Source: Odiellus spinosus (lineage: Eukaryota; Arthropoda; Arachnida; Opiliones; Phalangiidae). From it: a stretch of DNA of 64,000 bases. The stretch is taken from NCBI GenBank assembly GCA_963920705.1, contig OY987237.1:4804601-4868600 (forward strand). The letters run 5' to 3'. Positions 10,201 through 22,200 of this stretch are shown here, one piece after another. Below the pieces are notes generated by a model. The model searched no databases. It saw nothing but the letters and a program-made list of their open reading frames with translations, and was not told the origin of the DNA. A program made the position numbers and the translations under genes. The first letter of the stretch is position 1. Each line of letters begins with the position of its first letter.

Positions 10201-13200
10201 CTACCTTTGAGAAAATTATTTTAATCATTACCTTCAATGGTAAGAGGAGAATGAAAATTACTCGGACTACCATTTTCGCCAGTTGTAATCTATAATTGTT
10301 GTAGTAACAAAAATATTTAACACAAAGTATAGTCAATACTAAAAAAAAAATTTAACAAAGCAGTATTAAATACTACAAAAAATATTTATCTCACTTCTTC
10401 AAGTTCAAAAGACTCTTTCGCTTCCAATTTTCCTTTGAGGCTATCAGGAGTCAATGATTTGTTCGGGTTTTTGTTTTTACCATCTTCATTCACGCAGTCT
10501 TCAATTTTAAACTGCCGCACTAAAAGGGGTCGATTTTTCTTCTCCAAATCAGACGGTTCTTGTAAACTTAAATGCATTTTATCTTCGACGTGGTGCGCGT
10601 CACTTCTTTCTACCATAGAAAGGTTTGATTTCAATAACTTTCTCGCGTTTTCCTCCTGTTCTCTTAAACTTCTTTCTTTATGTAGCCTTTGAAATACTTC
10701 CTTTAGCCTTTGACTTCGCGCTTGGGGAGATTCTTTTTCTTGAATAATTTAATTGGACAATAAGTAAACAAGAATAAATAATAAACTGATTTATAAAATT
10801 TATGAACATTAATTCTTGAATAAAAGTTGTACCATTTGGGGGAGTGCCGGGCGTCGAGTTGGTAGTGGAATTTTCTGGAGAAGTTTGAAACAAGCCACCT
10901 TCGTGATCAAACTTAAACGTATGCGAGCCTAAGATGACTTTCTTATGCTTCAAAGAATGTTTCTCTGTTTCACTGAAACCCTGTTTCATTAGAAACTCTC
11001 GGTTCGCGGGGTCCAAAATGCTATCGGATCTTTTTAAAACTTTCCCGTGTTTGAAAGCTGTGGCCGCTATGACTGCGCTCGCAAATGATCTTGGACGAGA
11101 AGTAACTGGACTCATAATTGACGAAGTGATGGAATTCGTTCTAGATTGATTTCCGCTACTTCGGGTTTCACCCAGTTTTTCAATTATTTTGTTAGCAATG
11201 GCTGAAGGTTGTTTGTTATCACTCGGAGACATAGCTGAAAAGGGTTTTATTGCGGAAAAGCATGAGGGTGGTGCAAAACATAAAAAATAAGTAAAACCTA
11301 GGACTATTAACAATGGACTCAATAATAAGAGATAAAGTAACAAACTGACATTCATAAGGGTGGCTAAAGTAGTGACTAGAAATTGCTACTCTTGCGGTTT
11401 AAGCACTGCTTACCGCTAGATGACGCTTATGAACTTTGGATTTGTTATTTTTCACGCCGTATAGTGTCCACCATTAATAGTTCTAGGTAAAAATAACATT
11501 GCCTAAAGCATATATAGGACTAGATCCTCAAAATGTTCTCTTAAAAGAGTCGTATTCTAACATCAACTTGAGTGAAATTATATTAATCCAAAGTCAAGAA
11601 TATTTATTCGGCTATGTATGATAAAGTACAACTAGATTTTTTGTACTAAGATAACAAATCCCATCTTAACCAGACTGAAACAAATTTTCAGCCAAGTTTT
11701 TGACCTTTAACATAATTAAATAGCCTAAAGCAAAGTAATTTATTTCGAATGACTTAGGAACTCTTAATTTTGAATTAATCCTTAACGCAATAACTAGAAA
11801 ATAATTTTAAACCCTTGCGGGTCAAAAAATTAACAATAAACTTGAACAAAAACAACAATGTGCTATCTTTTGAGGCATGGAGTATTAAAAAAGATAAATT
11901 ACCATATGATCTATACATGCGAAGTATCTTGGATTAATAATATAAGCTATCCCTTATTCCTTTCCAGGATATGACACTCTAGCCTATTTTATGGCATTTG
12001 GATACAAATGGGAATTGATTTAAAAATTTTCCTGTAAAATTAATCCCTTATTCGTTATTAATTTTCAAAAATATAAAAAGAAAAGTTGGAAATTTTCAGT
12101 CGATTTAAAGGAAATTATAGGATTCTTTTAATTAAAGGAAAATTACTATAGAAATTATAGTAATTGTTAGGAAAATGGTTAAATTATTGAAAATATAGGA
12201 AAAATGTCAATCCTGATTTAAAGGGAGAATGCAACATAAGTTATTTTTTATCGATTCCTTATCGTTTAAATGGGCCTAATCCACAAGTAAAAAAAAATTA
12301 AAAAAAAATAAAATTAAACAAATATTAAACTAGAAATTAATTTAAAACATAGCTCAAAAATAGGCTTAGCTGGATTCATGGAGATCCTGAACCTTTTTTC
12401 ATTGAAGGGTCATCGAACAATAGAATGTTATTGAAAGTCCTGTCTAAAGAGATCTCGCCTTAATGATTGGCTTTTGCTTATTGTTCGATGACCATTCAAT
12501 GCGAAGAAATTCAGTATCTCCATGAATCCAGCTAAGTTTAAATTTATTTCTAGTTTAATATTTGTTCGTAAATTTTTTAAATTGTAGATTAGGCATATTT
12601 GGACGATCAGAGCTGAATATGTTAACAGATATTTTATTGTTTAAGCCATAATTAAAGTTTATTTTAATGGAGTTCTTTTCTAAGCCAGCAACCAGCTTTA
12701 CTGAAAAGTGAATATTAAAACTGATTTCGAGTCCATCAGCTTTAAAGAATAAAATTGTGCTAAACATACATCCACTGTTGTCAGAATCACTTCATTATTT
12801 ATTCTGCCACATATTGAAGAGGTAGCCGTTCCTTATATTATTAATCAAAGATCCTATCTTCGTTTAAAATACTCCATGATCATTATTTAGAACGTTAAAA
12901 TAAAAGATTGCACACAATATTTCAATCGATTCAATTCCCACGTACGTATTTAAAAGTTCTAAAATTCTTCATTATCGAAAAATCATGTAACTTTGTTACA
13001 ATTATCAATATATTTTTGTTCGAACCGGTATATCGTAACATTTAAGAGGTGGAATAGCAACAAACAACGGTCGTTAAACATTCGGAGAAATATTTTTCAT
13101 TTAAAAAGGACTTTTTTTTTTCTGAAGGAATTGGGCACTTGAGGGAAAGTATATTTTATATTAATTGAAATTTTTGTCAAAGCGCAGGAGTATCACAGTG

Positions 13201-16200
13201 CCAAAATATTACATGTTTAGCGACTTTTTTTTATTCTTATCACAGGCACATATTTAAAGGTTTGTTTTATAGTATAAATCTTAACAATTTTTGTACAGAG
13301 GATTATCTTATAATTGTTTTCACGTAAAATCTATGCATATTTGCTGGTTTAAATTATATTCCTATTCCCCTATAGTCTGTTTTTGCTCCCAATAAAATAA
13401 ATTTCTTTGAAAATAATCTCATGATAATCACGTCTCTCAAAATAAAAAATATGGCTGAAGATTATTGGCCTGCATCGTATTTTTGACTTTTTGTGCACAT
13501 TTCCTCAACCACACCAATTTGTAATAACAATTTTTATAATTTTATAATTTTTAATGGCTGGAAAATTTAATGTATTCAGCCTAGCTTCTTACGCGAAAGT
13601 ATCAAGCATTTTTCCTCCGAGTTTTATCCACAGTCTTGTTAAAGGTTAATGACAAACAATATTAATCTTCAACAAACTCTCAAAATCAAAACCATAATTC
13701 AAACTCAGTGGAGGTAATAATCTCAAATACTTAAATTACTATAACTCTGTTAATAGTTATTGTTGCAATTAAATCTAAAGTTCATATGATAGATATAGAA
13801 CTAATATAGTAGCCTACTCAAAAGAAAAACCCTTCTGCTACTTAAAAAGAAGAAAAGGTTACTTTTAAGGGTAATTAACACGGTAATACTAATTTTTTTT
13901 TAAATTAAAAGTTTCTCAGAGCAGTCACGTGATCAAAAAAAAAAAACCGCTTGATCTTTTAAATAAACTATTTTTGAATAAATCTTGCATAAGTCTATCT
14001 TTTCATTATTTAGTGAAGTTTAGATTATTTTGAATTCTAAATATAACCCTAATTGAAGATTTTCCACAGGTAATTAATTAACGAACAAGTATAGTTAATC
14101 TAAATTAAGACCCAGAGGAAAAAAACTTGATGCCTGCCCTTAAATGGAAACTAAAAATGTCCATATATATTGAACATAACTATATAAATGGTCAAACATT
14201 AGCATATTGTTTTAAGTATAAATTCAAAATTCCAGTAACCATTAAAATTTAAAAATTTGAATTAATACTATTTTTTCAACTTACTAAACAAATAAATATT
14301 TACCCTATCTATACCGGTTGAAAGCTCTGCGTTACCCTGATATTTGATATGTATAAGTAGACCTAATTTATTCATTTTATCTTAGGGTTTTCCTGTTATT
14401 CTTGCCATAGGTCGTTGTGTTTATTAAAAAACTATAATAATCTCGCAATACGGAAAAATACTAAAAGCTCGGTTAAACGTTTTTGAAAAATGGCAATTTC
14501 ATTGAAATAGATTTATCTAATCCTCTAATTTATTCGTACAATACTGATTATAGAACTAACTGTATTTCAATAATCTAACATTTTCCTAAACATACTCTTT
14601 ATACCTTTTTGTATTAGTAAGAGATTAAGATAAGGAGGAGTAATCATTATGAATCGAGGGGTCCGTTTACTCTGGTTGGAGATATTTTGAAGGCTCCTCT
14701 TTTAGTCAACCCGATTAAAAGGACCCTGTAACAACAGGGGGCTAGAGAGAATCAAGCTAAAATATAGTCTGGATCCCATTTATTTAATATCTCAGACAAT
14801 ATATTTCAACGATATTAGTTTTAGATCAAAGAATAAAACTGCGTTAATCTTCACACAGATTTTTAAAACCATTTTGACCATATCAAAATGGTTTTAAATT
14901 CTCTAGTAGAAATGCAGCTTTAAGTGACGGGTCTGTAAGCACCCTTTGAATGTCTCTTCCCGCTGCACACCTAATACAGCTAGCCGAAGTCAGGTACCTA
15001 CATAGGACCTGATAGGCTTATAAACCCTCCCCTAATGCCTTTTTTAAGGTAAAATTACTCTGAAGTAGAGAAGTGTGTTTGTAAGAGCGCTGGCAGACCA
15101 ACCACTTGCTATAAGCCTTCCTCCTTATAATCAATCTCTTTCTCTATGGCTAAATTTAAACTGATTTTAAAAACTATAAACTAATCATATCATTATCTAA
15201 TTACGCACCGATACTTTCTGAAATATCAGATTATAATTTTTTAAACCTCTATGAGATTGGTGATTCTAATTTTAAGGCTACTTGGGTCAGTAGGCCAGTA
15301 TGTAAGGCTGTTTTTGATTCGGTTAAATCCAATTATTTTTTGTTTGCCAGTAAAATTTTAAAACTGAAAGCCTAAACATGACCTGTTTATATTAATATGA
15401 ATATCGGAATGTTTTCTCTAAAAATGACTTTTTGAATAACATTTGCAGTCTTTATACAAACAAAATTACTGGTTTAAAAAATTAGAGCAAGATAGTAGAT
15501 AGCATAGAGAGCATTAAGGCGGAATGAGAACTCTGTCAACTACAGAGTACAGGTACTCGATACTAGAACTGGTAACCCTTGTGCTTCATAATATTGGGTC
15601 AATTATCGTATCAAGTACAAGTTTGTATTATAAAATTTCGAGGTTTTCCCTTTTTCAGTTAGCTAGAACTTATGGGGGGATTGCATTAACTGAACCCCTT
15701 CCCCTTAAATAACCATTGTTATATACTATAGATGACAAAATTGATCTATTACTCTTTAATAGTTGCCGTTTACTCATATAGAAATCCACTTTGTACCAAA
15801 ATATCGCTTACTATCATAACATTTTATCTTTTTTTATCTTGTTATATTAGGTTAGATTTAGGCCTAGTTATAGCAGCCGAACTATGGTTATAACGAAATC
15901 TTTAACTTTTCCTTATAAACAATAAACGCCTCCTATATTTTATCAAAGCCAGTGCACGCGGAAAAAACAATTCTAAAAGAGAAAATCTAGTTCGCCAATT
16001 TTCGTCTATAGAGGCGCGATTAACCAACAATTTTTGCAGACGCGTCTCTCCCATTACAGTGGCAACCCGATGTAGTAACACTCATATGTCGGGTTGCCAC
16101 GGTAATGGGAGAGATGTCTGAAAAAAAAATAAAATCGCTGAATGATCCTGCCACCTATCGAGAAAAATGACAATCCTATAAAAGCTAAAGCCCCCTCCTT

Positions 16201-19200
16201 CTTCAGGAGCATGCACTGGCTTTGATAAAATATAGGAGGCATTGAAACAATAATGAAGAAAAATTAGTTTGTAAAATGAGTACTCATTGTGGCTATTTCC
16301 TAACCTAATGGGTATCTACTCTACTCAATAAGAAGTCAACTATTTTCTATTCTTTACTGTAATTAAATAAGCCAGTAAAAATAATCATAGCTTGAATAAA
16401 GACTTTCAATAGGGATTATAATATCGGAATGTGATGTCATTGACTGGGTCAATTACTGAACTATCGTAAATGAAAATAGTGTTGGCCAATCTTAAATTAA
16501 CCGATACCGATATTTTAACTGAAAAATCTATAATGATTTTTTTGGGGTTTTGATGTCACTTTTTTTTTTATATAAAAATGAAATTTCTGGCCAAAAAATG
16601 TGAAGATTTTTGGCGCCAAAAGTACAAAAATTTTGGAGGAAAAATATGAAAAATTTGGCGCAAAATATAAAATTTTTGATCCAAAATTTTGGCGCTAAAA
16701 GTTTACATTTCAAGCACCATCTATTTCCTCTAGGAATATCAGTATCGGAAAGTATACGAAATTTAAACCAGAGACCTCAATATCAGGTCATACTCATCAT
16801 TAAAAACAAATATTCCCCTTGTAAGTTAAACTAAACTGGAACGTATAATATTTTTCCTAAAGCACTGAGATCCAACGGTAATTGCTGTATCGGAAGAAGA
16901 AAAACTGCAACTACTCGACGTTCCAAATACCAAATCATCCATTTCAGCCATTCTTTCCCAAAATTCGGGTAACTTAGGTCCACCGCATCGTTGAAGAGCA
17001 TTTTCAGTTAAAACTTGCAACGGCGTTTCTTGCCTAGCACTTCCGCCATTGCAATTAACGTAATCGGCAGTTTGAGTCGCGCAATTAGAAGAAACAACAT
17101 TTTCTACCGAAGTTATGGCGATCTCAGGAACTTTAGGATGCGCAGTAGCCATGCGTAGCACCGCGTAACTTCTGGAATTCTTCCTAGCGGCCACGTGGGC
17201 GTTTTCATTAAGCCTAACCGAAGATTTTCTTTTAGTACCAGTCCACCATCGTGCGTATCCTGATTTTGAGTCCCAACCGCCGTCGGCTTTCGGGAAATAC
17301 ATGTAATCTGAAACTGGGGGCCGGGGTTAAACCCCCGGAAATAGAAATTTGCAACTTCTTTCTTTTTTGTCATATCGCGATTCAAACTCGATAAAAATAA
17401 TCAAACTCCGGGTGCAACATAGTCATGCTCTCAGGGGAGAGTTTGTCTCAACAATAATGCAGACTTTTTTTAAAATTAAAAGGGATAAAATCAAAAATGT
17501 GACGTTCGTACATTGCGAGAAAAACAAAAGTTACGTTAAAAACATATAAATAAATTAAAAAACAAACCAATAAAAATAAAATAAAAGTGAAATGGGTTTC
17601 CACGATTAAAATGTTAAGATCAAAATATTAAAAACTATCGTGTAATCACAAAATAGGCTTAGAATAAACGATGTATACATTTGAATAAAGATTATTGGAA
17701 TCCTACCTGCTAATCCGCGATAACCAAGGCAGCTGCATTCTTGTTTTTGAAATTCCTCCTCTTGTTGTCGAAGAAACGTAACCAAATCGACACCTCTAGC
17801 TGAAGACGGTTGCGATAAAAATCTATGAGGTATGCGTGCTAACGGATCTTGTGACGCGCTACCAAAACCGAGAGCCAATAATATTTCTTCCGGATCTATG
17901 GATTATATTTTTAGTTTTCTCATACTATTAAAATGCCATATTCAAAATATTGTACCTTCTTTCCTAGATTCTAGTAGAGATTCTACGCTGTAAAGTCCAA
18001 AAATTTATATTACGGTGTCAAATACTTCGCATCAGTAGCGGCGCTAAGGGTAGGCTGTAGCCTATTTTCAATATTTTAACAGGCCCAAGACATAAATATT
18101 TTAAAGGGCCATATTTAATATAAAGTAGATAGGGTCACAAAATACTTAACCTCCTTTAGCGCCGCTACCGCTTTAAATATCCAGTTATCAATTTACCTTG
18201 ATAAACTAGAAACAGTTGAGAATGTCGAAGTTTCAGAGTTAAAACTACTCTGTTTCATTCGAATATCCGCTAAAGACACATGGTGTCCAGCTGGTGATAA
18301 AGATTCTTTACGTTGGGCTGGGCTATTACAATTTTAATTTTTTTGTATAGGTTTTAAAATTTTTGTTAGTATTGATCAAACAATTTCAGCAATATACCTT
18401 GGTATTTCTGGTATAGAAGCATCTACAACGCCATCGATATTTCTCGCTAAAAGTATTTTTTTTTCTTATTTTACTGAAAAACTTTTAATGAAGTCTGTAG
18501 GAAGTGCGTCAGAAACGGGGGCAACAAAGATGTTAATTATTAAGAATCCGATTGCGGGTCAGAAATCGGTAATAAGTTTAAAATGGGATGAAAACTGCAC
18601 CAGAGAAAATATAACAAGGAATAGCTCTTACCAAAAAAAGTTAGTCTGATCTGAAGAGGTCCTCAAAAACGCTACAAAAGTCCACGGAAGGACTTCCCAA
18701 AGACTTCTTGACACAATGAAAGACTTCCCCAAGACCTCTTTAGACTAAATTTTTTTGGAAGGGTAAACTCTCGCCTTAGTTTGCTTTGCATTGATGCTAC
18801 GTTAAATTCCCCAGTTTAGTCTAGTTTCGTAGAAAATAATTCTCACGAGTATTCTAGGTTTCAAATTTTCCTGACCAATATAAAATTTTTTACATGACTA
18901 TCCTTATTCTTAAGCTGTTGTTAATGTATACATTACCTACAAGTAATTTCACACAGGGTCGATAGTTTGCTCAGAATATGAGAAAAAATTTCAATTTAGG
19001 TGAAAATTTTCATTACACGAACTCGTGTACAAACTTTCATACATAACCTAGAGTCTGAAGTTTCTATTCCTAGTTTAATTTTCTCTGACCACCTATCATA
19101 AACAATACTAAAACTATCTTTTTGAAATATAAATTTGATCTAATCATATTTAGCGTCATTTTTTTAGATAGAATACGACAAATCATAAGACCTCTCAACG

Positions 19201-22200
19201 TACTCTAAGAAAGTGTCAAAAATAGTACCTTCAGCACCCAAGTTCAAATTATCTTCAAGGAATAATGGCAAAACATCACCGTGACTTTGGTAACCACTGT
19301 CATGGCTAACTGAGCTATGCTCTGGAGCTTGTACGCATTCAACTTCAGTTCTATAAAAAAACAAATGTTAGAAAAGATGGAGGAGCTATAATAGAAATAA
19401 TGCTGAGCAAGTACTCGGTTGAATCAAGTTATTCTGTCGATTACTGATTAATATTACTTAAATCATTAACAGATAAGCCTTCACAAAATCTATAAATAAT
19501 AAAAAAAATTTTAACTATTTTTATTTGAGTTTACTCGTTGATCATTTTAAATAATCTTCAGAACTATTACTAGGATAGACTTATTTGTACTCTGCCAATT
19601 CAGCGAGTACCCAATAAGGAAACTTAACGCAAAGACATAAGCCTATTAATTCTTCACCGGTAAGTTAGAGTTCCCCATAGAGCCCTTCGTACTCAGCACT
19701 ACACAGGAGAGAGAGAGATAGAAATTTCAAGCCATACGCCACCTTGCGGGAAAATAATTTAATTCTCCCTACCCAACCTCATCCTCTCGACAGGAAACAG
19801 GATGTCCTAGCATGCATTGGTAGAGTTTCAAGCTACCACCACTAGATGGATTTGAGTCGCGAGATTGGCCAGTCATTAGCTTAACGCTGAAACGACACTC
19901 GTTTCTAACTTACGGGTGAATTAATAGGCTTATGGCAAAGAGTAATCCCACAATACTTGGTTATTGAATCAATAATCTCTCAGCCTTAATAATGATTACA
20001 CTTAAAAGGAAAATTCAAGAACGGTTCAATTGATTTTCAGAAGTAGCAAACGAACATAAGGAATATAACAAACAGACGCTTTGCTAATTAGACATTTAAA
20101 ACAATTAGAGTCTGCTCTGCTTACAGAATCACTAGTGCAAACTTAGCAAAGTGGCAGGAGCTTTCAACCCAGTTGACTCCTCCCACAACCTTGGTAAGGC
20201 ATTATTCGATAATTAGCAGTAAAAACAAACATGTTCCTTTCAGCCTTTTGAGAGTGCTCAGAGAATAGCTTTAAGAACACTGATTCTTGAAATAAAACTA
20301 GGGTTTCAATTTCATTTCACACTTTCCCTTTAAAACGTGTAAAAATCTTAATAAAAACGTAATTAAAACAATTATCTTTAACCTTTCTTCGCCACCGCCA
20401 TCTAAGTCGATGGAATTAACCCACTCCTGAACAGTCACCGGGGATTTTGGTGGTTGAGAACATTGACCTAATTATAGACAAGAAGCAGTCGTTAATAAGT
20501 TAAATTAATTAACCTAGATTGGGAACAAATACCGTTAATTAAAATCAAAGGATTGGACATTTTATAAACTTAAAGAAATAAAAGTGAGGTTGTCACGGAT
20601 TTTTGATTGTAGGAAAAAACTTAATATAATCCATAGGACTTTTAAAAAATTATGACAGCCTCACTTTAAACAAAATGCTTTTCTTATTAAGCTTGTCCAT
20701 TTATTTTCAGACTTAAATATATGAGATTAGCAAAGGGTTTTAGTTGCCAAAATGTCCAGATCATCAAATAAACTAGAAAAGCTATACGTACTAAGAGGTA
20801 AATCATCAGAGTCAATGTTTAGTATTAGACTATTCTTCGGCGATCGAAAATTGACGGGTATCGGTCTATTTACATCATTATCGTCCAAACCATCCACCAC
20901 AATCCCAGGGTTGACTTCTAAAGACACTTGTTGAACGATGGAAGAGATACATTGTTCAGTTTCGCTCGTATCAGGACTCAGGGTAATTTTTGTCACGTGA
21001 ATCCTATTTTCTTCTTGACTTTCATCTCCATCAACATCGCAAGAGGAACTTTGAATCAAAATTGGTGGTGGATTACAGGAATTTGGTTTAATAATTTCCG
21101 AGGGTTCTGAGCTGGGCGTGATGCTATTACTCATTTTGACGTTGCCTTTCAATTCCGTAAGACATGGAACTTCTTCAGTCACGGTACCAATTTTTTCCCA
21201 GTAATCTCGACTTTTCTTGATCGCTATTAATTTTTCTTGAGGGGTTATATTTTTTCTTAAAACATTCAGTACAGCCTTTAAATGAACGCTGCCGTATAAT
21301 TCGGTATCTGATTTCACGTCTCTATTGGCCGAACGACCAGGAATTACGCGATTTTTAGGATTAGAAGGCGTTCCGTAATTGAAATTCGTAGGAACTGACA
21401 CGACATCTTTGCGGGATATACAATCATCTTTAGTAGTTTTAAATGAATCTTCAGCATTAGAGTTTTTCCTTCGATATATTACTTTCGATGGTTGTTGCTG
21501 TTCAACGCCATTTGTGCCCAAACTATCACTCCTACTTGCTGCGCTTAGTTTTGAAGTTGTAGGTGTTATATCATGAGGTGATTTAAAACTTTTACCGCGA
21601 ATTGGTGCGCTTGACTTTGATGTTGTATTTTTACCAGGATCATTTAGCTTTTTAGTAAATCTGGTTTGGAAGTTTGGTATCGATGGCCTTTTGGAAGCTT
21701 TAGGAGATAACAAGCGCTCGTTTATGCTGGCATTTGTGGCTTTAGTTAAATCACTAACGCTGGAACTTAAAGCCGAAGCACCACGTTTAATAGCCGATAA
21801 TGAAGAACTGAGCTTTTTTCGAGCTCCTAAAAGAGGACTGCTAGGTTTTTTCGCTGTAACAAAGTCATTCGTTGGCTTAGATTTAACACCGCTGGATTTA
21901 GTTTGTTGATTAGCGGAACGGCGGAGATTGGAACCACTTAAACTTTTCTTATCACCGCTAATTACCGAGTGTAAATAACTTGAGCTTGATCCAGCAACCG
22001 AATCTACATCTAATAAAAAAATGGGTAATAAATGACTTCTTAAAAATCTATATTACCATTGATTTGCTGGTTTTTTTAAAACAAGGTTAACACAATTTTG
22101 CAAATAATATATAAAAATGCGTCTCTATAGATAAGATAAAATAATAATTTACATTGCGCAGATTCGTAAAATAATTTGATCTTGCAAATGAGTACACGTG

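Larger units (their letters stand above)
11355..16825. other. Large intron of the ITPRID-like gene, repeat-rich
   Basis: No exon could be supported between 16825 and 11235. The interval holds a TTAA-type element start at 12218, foldback sequences at 12340-12545 and 14918-15117, a MITE at 15928-16241, and otherwise AT-rich DNA. A short conserved exon could be hidden here. Confidence 0.5.

Noticed and set aside
19780-19890. tRNA gene or tRNA-derived SINE
   Set aside because: A-box and B-box resemblance is weak (GGATTTGAGTC against GGTTCGANTCC) and no cloverleaf could be drawn.
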